From NCBI GenBank assembly GCA_027067055.1, contig JAMOMK010000036.1, positions 1 through 64,000 on the forward strand: a stretch of DNA of 64,000 nt, in the 5' to 3' direction. This DNA is from Lysobacterales bacterium (GTDB taxonomy: Bacteria; Pseudomonadota; Gammaproteobacteria; Xanthomonadales; Marinicellaceae). Both the position numbers and the translations under genes were made by a program. Below, one piece after another: positions 7,826-15,588 of the stretch; the first letter of the stretch is position 1, and each line of letters starts with the position of its first letter. The notes beneath the pieces were generated by a model. The model did no database searches. It saw nothing but the letters and a program-made list of their open reading frames with translations, and was not told where the DNA came from.

Positions 7826-10631
7826 CCTGCGATTTAAAAATATCAACTCACTTAAAGGTGAATGGAAAATTGATTTTGCCAAAGAGCCTTTTGCCAGCAG
7901 TGGCTTGTTTGCCATTACAGGCGCAACGGGTGCAGGGAAATCCAGTATATTGGATGCCATCTGTTTGGCTTTGTATCATCAAACACCGCGTATTGATTCG
8001 GGACAATCTGCAGAAATGGTTATGACACGCCACACGGGCGAGTGTTTGAGCGAAGTCGAGTTTGAAGCCGATGGCAAGGTCTATCGTGCTTTTTGGGAAG
8101 TGCGAAGAGCACGAGGTAATGCCGATGGTAAACTGCAGCCTGCGGTGGTTGAATTAGCACAAGGAGAAAAAATACTCGCCGATAAAATTAATGACAAAAA
8201 AGACTTAATCGCAAAAATTACAGGTTTAGATTTTGCTCGGTTTACTAAATCCATGTTGTTGGCTCAAGGTGGTTTTGCGGCTTTTTTAAATGCCAAAGCC
8301 GGTGAGCGGGCGGAGTTGTTAGAAGAACTCACAGGCACAGAGATTTACGGACAAATATCGCAGAAAGTTTATGAAAAGTATAAAGAAGAAAGACTGAAAT
8401 TAGATTTGTTAAATGCCCAAAATAAAAGTGTTGAATTATTGGATGATGAGCAAATCAAGCAATTTGGATTGCAATTAACAGCTATTGAAAAATCAATTGA
8501 TTCAAAGGATAAGCAATTAAACCACGTTCAATCGCAGTTGCAACAAATCAATCAATACAATTCACTTAAATCGAATGCACAAAAGGCAGATGATGAGTGT
8601 AAAAATGTTCAAAATAAATTAGAGTTGCACAAAATGGATTTGGCTAAACTAAAATTAGCAGAACCAGCCAATGCAATTAACCCTCTTTTTCAAATAGTGC
8701 AAAAAGAACAGCAAAGACTCAAGGAGTCAGAAAACAAAGCCACACAATTAAAAGCGAATGAGGTAAAAATTACGGCAAAATACAGTAGTCATATTCAAGC
8801 CATTGCATCTTACATCGCACAAAAGAACAAGCAACTAAAAAATAAACAACAAGAATTATTGGCAAAAATATCTACGCAGTTTGATGCAAATGACGGTGAG
8901 CAATTTAGGCAAAAGATTCATCAAGAGAATAATAAGTTAACGCAATTACAAACACTGTTCAAGAATTATTGCCAGTTAAAAAACAAACAAAAACAAATTG
9001 ATAAAAAAATCATATTCCACACAAATAATGCAAGTGAAAAATTAATTTTAGTAAAAAAACTTCGTGAGGATTATAGATTTAAAAATGACATAATTGATAA
9101 ACTTGATGAAAAGCTCAAGCTTGAAATTCAAATCCAAGGTTTAACCAAGCAAAGAGAAAAACTAAAAAAAGGGGAAGAATGTCCTCTTTGTGGATCGCTT
9201 GAACACCCTGCTATTGAAATTTATCAAAAGATTGATGCAAGCAAATCAGAAGAACAATTGTTGAAAGTTAAAACTGAATTAAAAGCAATAGAAGAGCAAG
9301 GAGAGCAAGTCAAGAATCAACAAATACATGCCCAATCACAATGTGAATCGTTGGCCGAACGCAATCGTGAGATACAAGAAGGCCTAAATGATTTGTTCGA
9401 TAATTGGCAACAACTCACTGCAGAGTTTGCCATAGATGACGCTGATTGTTTGGATTTGATTAATAACAAACTCAATAAAAATAAGAAACAACTGCAATGG
9501 TTTGATGCATTTAATCAAGTCAAGCAGGATCTACAACAATTAGAAAACCAGCAAAATCAACTAGATTCTAAAATAATGTCAGTATCAATAAAATCACCAA
9601 TCACAAAAAAAGTTCATGAGATTGATGATTTAGCAATCGTATTAAGTTATCTTGATACTATCATTGCCCAGATACATAAATTAATTGGTCAAATAGCGGA
9701 AAGTAAACAAAGTATTGCTGAACAAAAAGAAAATAGCCAACAAGCACAAACACAATGGGGCAATACTTTACAAAGTTCAATATTTTCTGATGTAGCAGCT
9801 TTCCAGAATGCTTTACTGTCAGAGTCTGAATTTATTCAACTAAAACAACTTAAAGAGCTGTTGGATAAGGAGTTGTTGCAAACACAAACACTAAAAGCCC
9901 AAGCTCAACAACAGTTAAGTGATTTTGATGCTCAAGCTGTTAAAGGTTGTGATGCTGAGATTCTAAAGACCCAAGCACATGAACTTAAAAGTGCTGTTGC
10001 CGAATTAAACACCACGCAAGGACAAATTCAACAACAAGTAGAAAATGATAAACAACAGCGAGTCAAACAACAAAAACTGCTCAAAGCCATTCAAAAACAA
10101 CAACAAAGCTATGATATTTGGTCACATTTGAATTCTTTAATTGGTTCTGCTGATGGCAAAAAGTTTCGTGTCTATGCCCAAGGCTTAACCTTGGATTATC
10201 TTATTTATCTCGCCAATCAACAGCTCAAACAACTACACAAACGCTACCAACTAAAGCGCAAGGCTGATGTCGCATTAGAAATTGAAGTCATAGACACATG
10301 GCAAGCCGATAGTCTGCGTGATACCAAAACATTATCAGGAGGGGAGAGCTTTTTGGTGTCCTTAGCATTGGCTCTGGCATTATCAGATTTGGTCAGTCAC
10401 AAAACCTCGATTGATAGTTTGTTCCTTGATGAAGGCTTTGGCACACTCGATGCCCAAACCTTAGATATCGCCTTAGATGCCCTAGATAACCTCAATGCCA
10501 AAGGCAAGATGATTGGCATAATCAGCCACATAGATGCCCTAAAAGAGCGCATCCCTGTGCAAATTCATATCAAAAAACAAAGTGGTTTGGGGTTTAGTTC
10601 TCTCGACAAACAATATATATTTCAGGATTAA
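7812..10631 (+). CDS. sbcC: exonuclease SbcCD, ATPase subunit SbcC
   Basis: The start is ATG 7812 (MKILSLRFKNINSL), four codons inside the open frame. The 939-residue SMC-like ATPase has Walker A GATGAGKSS near residue 37, long glutamine- and lysine-rich coiled coils, a zinc-hook C-P-L-C (CPLCGSLEHP, mid-protein), the LSGGE signature and a Walker B LFLDEGFGTLD near the C-terminus. It dimerises through the hook and drives SbcD. It is co-transcribed with sbcD. The coiled coils are unusually glutamine-rich but intact. Confidence 0.97.
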   Translation: MKILSLRFKNINSLKGEWKIDFAKEPFASSGLFAITGATGAGKSSILDAICLALYHQTPRIDSGQSAEMVMTRHTGECLSEVEFEADGKVYRAFWEVRRARGNADGKLQPAVVELAQGEKILADKINDKKDLIAKITGLDFARFTKSMLLAQGGFAAFLNAKAGERAELLEELTGTEIYGQISQKVYEKYKEERLKLDLLNAQNKSVELLDDEQIKQFGLQLTAIEKSIDSKDKQLNHVQSQLQQINQYNSLKSNAQKADDECKNVQNKLELHKMDLAKLKLAEPANAINPLFQIVQKEQQRLKESENKATQLKANEVKITAKYSSHIQAIASYIAQKNKQLKNKQQELLAKISTQFDANDGEQFRQKIHQENNKLTQLQTLFKNYCQLKNKQKQIDKKIIFHTNNASEKLILVKKLREDYRFKNDIIDKLDEKLKLEIQIQGLTKQREKLKKGEECPLCGSLEHPAIEIYQKIDASKSEEQLLKVKTELKAIEEQGEQVKNQQIHAQSQCESLAERNREIQEGLNDLFDNWQQLTAEFAIDDADCLDLINNKLNKNKKQLQWFDAFNQVKQDLQQLENQQNQLDSKIMSVSIKSPITKKVHEIDDLAIVLSYLDTIIAQIHKLIGQIAESKQSIAEQKENSQQAQTQWGNTLQSSIFSDVAAFQNALLSESEFIQLKQLKELLDKELLQTQTLKAQAQQQLSDFDAQAVKGCDAEILKTQAHELKSAVAELNTTQGQIQQQVENDKQQRVKQQKLLKAIQKQQQSYDIWSHLNSLIGSADGKKFRVYAQGLTLDYLIYLANQQLKQLHKRYQLKRKADVALEIEVIDTWQADSLRDTKTLSGGESFLVSLALALALSDLVSHKTSIDSLFLDEGFGTLDAQTLDIALDALDNLNAKGKMIGIISHIDALKERIPVQIHIKKQSGLGFSSLDKQYIFQD

Positions 10632-10763
10632 ATGATAGACTTTACTAGTAATGAGTGTTCTTGGTTTGATGATGAGCAGGACTTATCGCACAATTTTTAT
10701 TCGGAGCTGATTTGTAAGATGGGTCCCGCCCATCAAGAGCTAACCAAAATCCTCAATCTGTGA
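10632..10763 (+). CDS. small ORF (43 aa), probably a truncated remnant read into a REP
   Basis: It starts at the ATG immediately after the sbcC stop (MIDFTSNECSWFDDEQ) and reads through the REP at 10714 into the 3' end of the transposase gene. I do not recognise the peptide. The junction with the REP suggests that an original downstream gene was cut off when the REP/RAYT unit arrived; it may equally be chance. Confidence 0.2.
   Translation: MIDFTSNECSWFDDEQDLSHNFYSELICKMGPAHQELTKILNL
10714..10734. repeat. REP palindrome flanking the RAYT gene, 3' side
   Basis: GTAAGATGGGTCCCGCCCATC lies just past the 3' end of the transposase gene and is oriented as an inverted partner of the half-REP at 11290-11305. 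Confidence 0.82.
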
Positions 10764-11276
10764 AAAATCGCACCAATCTTCATCATAAAAGCCATGCTTA
10801 ACAAATTTCCTAAATGAAGAATACTCCCAATCTTTTGCCCTTTCAACTAATCCATGCTTGACAGGGTTGAAGTGTACATAGTCAGTAATATGATTTAACT
10901 CTGTTTGAGTTGTGATTGTTTTTTCATAAAAACGTCGGTGCCAAACACCGCTTTCATGCTTTTTTATTTTGCTGGCGGATATTTCGCTTTGTAATTGCTG
11001 TCTTAACTCTTGCGGTAAACTTTTAGTAAACTCACGTTTGATGAGCGAAATAATTTTTGAGTAGGCGTGTATATCATCTGGTTTTAAAATCAAATGAAAA
11101 TGTTCAGGCATAATTGCAATGGCATGTATTCCAAAAGGCTCTATATTTTGAGTGTGTTTAAATGCAGCCCTCAAGTTTTTAATGTAGTCTGTCAGCAGTG
11201 TTCTTTTGCGATTATTGAGAAGTACCGTAATAAAGACATAGCTGTTTTCAACATAAACTCTTCTGAAATTTGGCAT
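10740..11276 (-). CDS. REP-associated tyrosine transposase (RAYT, IS200/Y1 HUH family)
   Basis: The start is set at ATG 11276 (M-P-N-F-R-R-V-Y-V), the usual RAYT opening; eight further in-frame codons begin inside a REP. The HUH motif is seen in IAIMPEHFHLIL (H-F-H), and the candidate catalytic tyrosine is in HITDYVHFNPVKHGL, followed by WEYSSF. At 178 residues it is a single-domain Y1 transposase. RAYTs bind and nick REP hairpins at GTAG/GTAAG-like tetranucleotides. REP copies flank the gene on both sides and are scattered in the window. It looks intact. Confidence 0.9.
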   Translation of the reverse strand: MPNFRRVYVENSYVFITVLLNNRKRTLLTDYIKNLRAAFKHTQNIEPFGIHAIAIMPEHFHLILKPDDIHAYSKIISLIKREFTKSLPQELRQQLQSEISASKIKKHESGVWHRRFYEKTITTQTELNHITDYVHFNPVKHGLVERAKDWEYSSFRKFVKHGFYDEDWCDFSQIEDFG

Positions 11277-11289
11277 ATTTTTTTTCTTT

Positions 11290-11305
11290 GTGGGGCCCAT
11301 CTTAC
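11290..11305. repeat. half REP at the RAYT 5' side
   Basis: GGGGCCCATCTTAC, inverted with respect to the REP at 10714. On the transposase strand it reads GTAAGATGGGCCCC, so an ATG within the REP is in frame with the transposase. Confidence 0.75.
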
Positions 11306-11458
11306 GTTGTGGGGTTTAGTTTACCATGTTTCATTTGCTGGCAGGGCTCATCTTAGGTATGGGATCGAATAAAAAAATTGCTTTCCTTTAACATAAATCA
11401 ATTCAAATTTAGCTCAATTGCATTAGAATGCGGCTTTACTTAATTATATTTATCAAAA

Positions 11459-12616
11459 ATGAAATCAGTCTTTTTTTCAATCGGTTTTAGACCATTCTTT
11501 TTAATAGCGACACTTTTCTCTGCTATTTTACTGGGTTTGTGGGTGTTTTTTTATGCCACACATACTCCTTTAGCTTCATTTGATTATTATTATTCGTCTA
11601 TCACATGGCATGCACATGAAATGATTTTTGGTTATGGTATGGCAGTTGTGGCTGGGTTTTTGTTAACGGCTATTCGTAATTGGACGCGTATTCAAACGGT
11701 TAGTGGAACAGGTTTAATGCTGCTTGTTGTTGCGTGGATTTTAGGGCGAGTAGCACCGTTTGTGTTGAATCAATCGTGGTTGATAGCGGTTGTTGATATG
11801 TTGTTCTTGCCATTGTTGGCTGTCTTTGTGGCCATTCCTTTGGTAAAAGCGGGTAACAAGCGTAATTATTTTATGGTTGGCATGATTGTTTTAATGTCAG
11901 TGTTAAATTTATTGGTGCATTTAGATAAACTTGGGGTTGTGCAAAATACCGCTGCCATAGCCTATAAAACAGCCTTTTATATCATTATTGCCTTAATCAT
12001 TGCTATGGCAGGCCGGGTGTTTCCTATGTTCTCACAAAATGGTGTGCCAGTGCGCTACCAAGTGGTTAAATACCCTTTGGTTGAGAAGTTTGCTTTGCCA
12101 AGTTATTTTGTTTTTATGGTGAGCTTTTTATTTATTGGCTTACCATTATTAACCGCACTAACAGCCATTATTGCTGCGGCTCTCCACAGTATTCGTTTAA
12201 AAGGTTGGTATAACAAGCAAATCTGGCAAGTGCCTTTGGTTTGGGTTTTGCATGTGGGATATTTGTTTTTAATTGTTGGTCTAGTGATGACAGCAATTAG
12301 TCAATATAAACCATCTCTGTATTTTTTAGCCTTACACGCGTTTAGTATTGGTATGCTTGGTATTGTTACTATTGGTATGATGGCGCGTGTGAGTATTGGG
12401 CATACGGGTAGAGATTTGCGTTTCCCGCCCAAGCTTATTAAACCCGCTTTCCTTTTGTTGGTTTTAGCAACACTTGTCCGCGTGTTTGTTCCATTGATTG
12501 TTCCTTCAGCCTATCAATTAACGATTATTGTTTCAGGTTCTCTATGGGTAGTGGCTTTTGGGTTGTTTGTGTTGAGTTATGCTAAGATTTTGATAAGTCC
12601 TAGGGTGGATGGTTAG
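11459..12616 (+). CDS. nnrS: NnrS family heme/copper membrane protein
   Basis: The 385-residue, highly hydrophobic protein opens with SIGFRPFFLIATLFSA. It carries the family histidine motifs WHAHEMIFGYGMAVVAGFLLTA near residues 50-70, and LHAFSIGMLGIVTIGMMARVSIGHTGR near 300-325. About twelve membrane segments are predicted by eye. NnrS proteins reduce nitrosative stress and are linked to denitrification or NO detoxification. No other NO genes occur in the window, and I see no convincing Fnr or NsrR site upstream. The ATG at 11459 lacks an obvious Shine-Dalgarno. Confidence 0.93.
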   Translation: MKSVFFSIGFRPFFLIATLFSAILLGLWVFFYATHTPLASFDYYYSSITWHAHEMIFGYGMAVVAGFLLTAIRNWTRIQTVSGTGLMLLVVAWILGRVAPFVLNQSWLIAVVDMLFLPLLAVFVAIPLVKAGNKRNYFMVGMIVLMSVLNLLVHLDKLGVVQNTAAIAYKTAFYIIIALIIAMAGRVFPMFSQNGVPVRYQVVKYPLVEKFALPSYFVFMVSFLFIGLPLLTALTAIIAAALHSIRLKGWYNKQIWQVPLVWVLHVGYLFLIVGLVMTAISQYKPSLYFLALHAFSIGMLGIVTIGMMARVSIGHTGRDLRFPPKLIKPAFLLLVLATLVRVFVPLIVPSAYQLTIIVSGSLWVVAFGLFVLSYAKILISPRVDG

Positions 12617-12623
12617 TTTGTAT

Positions 12624-12655
12624 GTTGGCGCTTAGGTACGAAACTCAGCGCCAAC
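12624..12655. repeat. short inverted repeat (GTTGGCGCT / AGCGCCAAC)
   Basis: A 9-base stem with a 14-base loop just after nnrS. The stem matches part of the longer palindromic repeat at 13377-13523, so it is probably a degraded member of that family and not a terminator (no T-run follows). Confidence 0.6.
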
Positions 12656-12695
12656 GACGGTAAAAATTCTCTAATAGGAATATTCTTGTGCATGC

Positions 12696-12720
12696 GTACG
12701 CAATATGATATTATACGTAC
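12696..12720 (+). promoter_or_regulatory. palindromic operator / promoter abutting the antitoxin start
   Basis: GTACG and CGTAC (12696-12700, 12716-12720) enclose the perfect inner palindrome AATAT-G-ATATT. TATGAT or TATTAT inside it could serve as the -10. The site ends at the base before the antitoxin ATG, so an autoregulated and perhaps leaderless transcript is likely. This is inferred from position and symmetry only. Confidence 0.45.
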
Positions 12721-12960
12721 ATGAGTAATATGACACCTACCGAATTAAGAAATAATATCTATAATGTGCTGGATGAGGTTTTGGCAACTGGCATTCCTGT
12801 TGAGATTATTAGAAAAGGGAAAATCTTGAAAATTATTGCTGTCGATACTATTGATAAGCTACAAAACTTATCCAAGAAACCTGGCTTTATTACGGGTGAC
12901 CCTGAGGATTTGCCTGAGATTCATTGGGATGAGGCTATAAAACTCGATACCGATTTATGA
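12721..12960 (+). CDS. Phd/YefM-like antitoxin
   Basis: The 79-residue protein opens with MTPTELRNNIYNVLDEVLATGIPVEIIRKGKILKIIAV, the Phd/YefM-type N-terminal DNA-binding pattern (residues 4-42), then a flexible acidic tail ending in WDEAIKLDTDL, which would bind the toxin. The ATG at 12721 directly abuts a palindrome; a second ATG (12730) is possible and neither has a Shine-Dalgarno. The stop overlaps the toxin start by four bases (ATGA). It is unrelated in sequence to the ribbon-helix-helix antitoxin at 6227. Confidence 0.85.
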   Translation: MSNMTPTELRNNIYNVLDEVLATGIPVEIIRKGKILKIIAVDTIDKLQNLSKKPGFITGDPEDLPEIHWDEAIKLDTDL

Positions 12961-13331
12961 TATACCTCGATACTCATGTGGTGGTTTGGTTGTATGCTGG
13001 TGATAAGAATAAGTTAACAAAATTAGGTGCTGATTTGGTTAATGCTCATGATTTATTGATATCACCTATTGTACAACTTGAATTGCAATACCTACTAGAA
13101 ACTAAAAGAATCACTCAATCCGCTGATATTATTCTTAAAGATTTATCCAAAACTATAGGTTTAAAAATTTGTAATAAACCCTTTGAAGAAATCATTAAGC
13201 AATCCATTAACCAAAACTGGACAAGAGACCCTTTTGATAGAATCATCGTGTCCCAAGCTTCTATTAACAAATCTCTTTTATTAACAAAAGACAAAACAAT
13301 TTTGGAAAACTATAAAGAGGCTTGTTGGTAA
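12957..13331 (+). CDS. PIN-domain toxin (VapC-like)
   Basis: The 124-residue protein shows the PIN pattern: YLDTHVVVWLYAG (D5), ISPIVQLELQYL with an acidic residue near 38, TRDPFDRIIVSQA near 87-97 and LLTKDKTI near 106. This is the VapC-type Mg-dependent RNase set. It overlaps the antitoxin stop by an ATGA, so translation is coupled. It is the second PIN toxin pair in the first 14 kb, with a different antitoxin type. Confidence 0.88.
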   Translation: MIYLDTHVVVWLYAGDKNKLTKLGADLVNAHDLLISPIVQLELQYLLETKRITQSADIILKDLSKTIGLKICNKPFEEIIKQSINQNWTRDPFDRIIVSQASINKSLLLTKDKTILENYKEACW

Positions 13332-13376
13332 TAAATATCTTGTCAGTAAATACCGCTCAACTCAATTTAAAAACTT

Positions 13377-13523
13377 GTAGGTTGGTGCTGAGCTTGCGAA
13401 GCCCAACGACAGGTTGTCGGCAAACTCATAGACAAATACTGCGGATTAAATGCCTTGTATTTTAATATTTCACCAAACCCAAACATCGCAATGTTGGGCT
13501 TCGCAAGCTCAGCGCCAACCTAC
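13377..13523. repeat. 31-bp inverted repeat pair (GTAGGTTGG...AGCCCAAC)
   Basis: Arms at 13377-13407 and 13493-13523 are complementary at 30 of 31 positions (one C/T difference) with an 85-base spacer. Each arm contains CTGAGCTTGCGAAGCCCAAC. The shorter inverted repeat after nnrS (12624-12655) shares the GTTGGCGCT core. It looks like a dispersed palindromic element; no coding potential is seen in the spacer. Confidence 0.85.
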
Positions 13524-13566
13524 GTCGTTCATCCAAACGTCACGATATTAGCTAACCTAATATAAG

Positions 13567-13603
13567 AAAAAGCCTGTAAGACTCGCATCTTACAGGCTTT
13601 TTT
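13567..13603. terminator. duplicated copy of the pnp terminator
   Basis: AAAAAGCCTGTAAGA, then CTCGCA, then TCTTACAGGCTTTTTT. It is nearly identical to the terminator after pnp at 15532-15569 and works in both orientations on paper. Confidence 0.85.
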
Positions 13604-13611
13604 AAAATTCA

Positions 13612-13717
13612 GTCATTCCCTTGAAAAAGGGAATCCAGTAACTCAATGATTGAAAATAGAAAAACACTACAAATATTGAGTTCTAAAATACTGGATCCCC
13701 GCCTTCGCGAGGATGAC
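13612..13717. repeat. GTCATTCCC...GGATGAC palindromic intergenic element
   Basis: The ends GTCATTCCC and GGATGAC are complementary, and the interior pairs GGGAATCCAGTA with TACTGGATCCCC. This 106-base unit resembles the widespread GTCATTCCCGCGAAGGCGGGAATCC class. It separates the duplicated terminator from the pnp 3' remnant. Confidence 0.75.
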
Positions 13718-13729
13718 AACAGAGTAAAA

Positions 13730-13803
13730 TTAATCTTCTTTTTTTGCTGGTGCGTCTAGTAAAGCTTTGATAGATAATCTTACGCGGTTTTGCTTGTCGA
13801 TTT
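13730..13803 (-). pseudogene. duplicated 3' end of pnp
   Basis: Read on the minus strand, this 74-base piece encodes the last 24 residues of polynucleotide phosphorylase including the stop codon (compare 15589-15662). It differs from the intact gene at three bases, and all three are synonymous third-position changes. Similarity stops abruptly at 13803. The stretch 13804-14046 holds no recognisable gene. Confidence 0.85.
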
Positions 13804-14046
13804 AATTTAAGGAGAAAATTCAATCAAAACTTAAAGCTAAGGTGGCTTACAGTAGTCGAGGAATACCAAGGAAATTATGACATTAATTTTATTTTTGAAT
13901 CTGTATTATTTAAGCATTATGGAGTCATATACAAGGATTGCTAACTGAATGTATTGTCAAAAACTAATTCAAGTTATTATTGTTATTATTGTTAACGTAA
14001 TATACAATTCGAAAATTAGATCTTAGAATCAAAAAGGAAAATGGAA

Positions 14047-14811
14047 ATGAATTTTAAAATAGCAATCATCCTCTCAATCGTATTATTCAGCAACTTTAAC
14101 ATAGCTCAAAGCGGTCCTATTTTTAAATCAGGCTTTGAGTTTATCCCAGCACGTAACGACACAGGTATAACAAGGGCAGGGAATGATCTGGCAGGCAACA
14201 TTGCAAATTGTATCAGTAATGTTTTATCACCACAAGATTGTAATATTGGTCGCGATTTTACACATAATGATGACAGTGATGGTCATGCAGGCTTTAGCTT
14301 CACCAAGCTTGATGCAGGCGGAATCCCGTTAATTGACCAAACAGTTGAATATATCAATACACCTTGGTCTTGTGTTAAAGATAATATTACAGGATTGATA
14401 TGGGAAGTGAAAAATGAAACCCCAAATAGCATTCACCATAAAGACATATTTTACAAATGGGGGGGTATTACAGCTATTGGTTTAGGTCATCCAGATGCAG
14501 AAGGTATATACTATAATGATTGGAATGTTCTGGTGAATGGATCAAATACAGAAAATCTTTGTGGAATTGATAACTGGCGAGTACCAAATGTCGAAGAATT
14601 ATCAGGTATAACAAACCAAGGGGCCTCAAGTCCTGCAATAGATGTAAACTATTTTCCAAATACTGTATCAAATGAGTATTGGTCATCCTCGCCAATTATC
14701 GCTCACAATAATCACACTGCTTGGACTGTCTATTTCGATACTGGTTTTGTTTCATTCGATAATCGTGACAGCAGTGTTCGTTTGCGATTGGTTTACAGTT
14801 CTGGACAGTGA
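14047..14811 (+). CDS. secreted DUF1566 (Lcl-type) domain protein
   Basis: ATG 14047 is preferred over ATG 14041 because AAGGA ends eight bases upstream of it. A signal peptide (about 1-22) is followed directly by GPIFKSGFE. The C-terminal half carries the DUF1566 pattern: TGLIWE, NWRVPNVEEL, VNYFPNT, EYWSSSP, and SSVRLRLVYSSGQ. The fold is related to C-type-lectin-like and sulfatase-modifying modules, and the function is unknown. It is paralogous to the next gene. Both lie between two copies of the pnp 3' end. Confidence 0.82.
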   Translation: MNFKIAIILSIVLFSNFNIAQSGPIFKSGFEFIPARNDTGITRAGNDLAGNIANCISNVLSPQDCNIGRDFTHNDDSDGHAGFSFTKLDAGGIPLIDQTVEYINTPWSCVKDNITGLIWEVKNETPNSIHHKDIFYKWGGITAIGLGHPDAEGIYYNDWNVLVNGSNTENLCGIDNWRVPNVEELSGITNQGASSPAIDVNYFPNTVSNEYWSSSPIIAHNNHTAWTVYFDTGFVSFDNRDSSVRLRLVYSSGQ

Positions 14812-14984
14812 TTTTCATTTTTAGAATTATGAATAAAAATTTACTATATGCCCAAATGCCAATCAATGGGTTATTTAAAAAGAAACACCTGTGAATCCGT
14901 TTTCGCGCTACCGTAACAAAGCCGTAAAATGCTCTCGTATGGGAAGCTAATACAATTTAACAATATAAGTTCAAAGGAACTACT

Positions 14985-15509
14985 ATGAAAATATTTGCAA
15001 TAACAATATCAATATTAACAATTTATTTTCTGCAAACAGCAGATGCCGCTCAAACTTGTAAAAATTATGTTACAGACCAATGGCCTGATTCTCGTTATAC
15101 AGTAGAAACATTGTCTGGTGACAATGTGGTCACAGATAACCAGGCCAGGTTGATGTGGAAACAATGCAGTGAAGGTTTAACAGGCCCTTCATGCAGTACT
15201 GGTAGTATAACATCCTATACATGGCTACAAGCACTAGACTTGGCCTATACAGAAGATTTTGCAGGTTTTGCTGATTGGCGAATACCCAACCAAAAAGAGT
15301 TAAGAACATTAGTAGTAAGAAACTGTTATAGCCCAAGTATCAATGAAATAGTTTTTCCAAATACACCAAATAGTTCATACTGGTCGTCCTCACCAGTTGC
15401 TGCCAGTAATACTAGATCATGGGTTACTTCGTTCAACGATGGCTCTGATTCCAGTAACTGGCGAGGAATTGAAGCTCCAGTACGGTTAGTGCGTAGTTCT
15501 GGACAGTAA
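14985..15509 (+). CDS. secreted DUF1566 (Lcl-type) domain protein, second copy
   Basis: The 174-residue protein starts at ATG 14985 behind AAAGGA and has a signal peptide ending near A-D-A-A-Q. The domain runs through NQARLMWKQC, DWRIPNQKELRTLV, NEIVFPNT, SYWSSSPVA, WVTSFNDGS, and PVRLVRSSGQ. It shares the C-terminal frame with the gene at 14047 but not its N-terminal half, and it lacks the IFxxGFE motif. Several cysteines (in KQC, GPSC, RNCYS) could form disulfides outside the cytoplasm. No reverse transcriptase or template repeat is nearby to make it a diversity-generating target. Confidence 0.84.
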   Translation: MKIFAITISILTIYFLQTADAAQTCKNYVTDQWPDSRYTVETLSGDNVVTDNQARLMWKQCSEGLTGPSCSTGSITSYTWLQALDLAYTEDFAGFADWRIPNQKELRTLVVRNCYSPSINEIVFPNTPNSSYWSSSPVAASNTRSWVTSFNDGSDSSNWRGIEAPVRLVRSSGQ

Positions 15510-15531
15510 GTTTACAATACTTCTTAGACAT

Positions 15532-15569
15532 AAAAAAAGCCTATAAGACTCGCATCTTACAGGCTTTTT
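15532..15569. terminator. pnp terminator
   Basis: On the minus strand AAAAAGCCTGTAAGA...TCTTATAGGCTTTTT forms a long stem with flanking A and T runs, immediately after pnp. It can also end the plus-strand DUF1566 transcript. Confidence 0.85.
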
Positions 15570-15588
15570 ATTTGATTAAATTAACTAA

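Larger units (their letters stand above)
10714..11305. mobile_element. REPtron-like unit: REP - RAYT - REP
   Basis: The inverted REP sequences at 10714-10734 and 11290-11305 enclose the tyrosine transposase gene. A further degenerate half (GGGCTCATCTTAG) lies at 11341-11356. This arrangement is the one described for REPtrons. No other transposase gene is needed to explain the scattered REPs. Confidence 0.72.

Noticed and set aside
13377-13523. CRISPR-like repeats
   Set aside because: There are only two arms, inverted and not direct, with no regular spacers and no cas genes in the window.
13877-13948. 23-codon hydrophobic ORF between the pnp remnant and the DUF1566 gene
   Set aside because: No ribosome site and no support beyond a start and stop codon.
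14047-15509. Diversity-generating retroelement
   Set aside because: The DUF1566 domains are possible variable proteins, but no reverse transcriptase or template repeat lies in the window.
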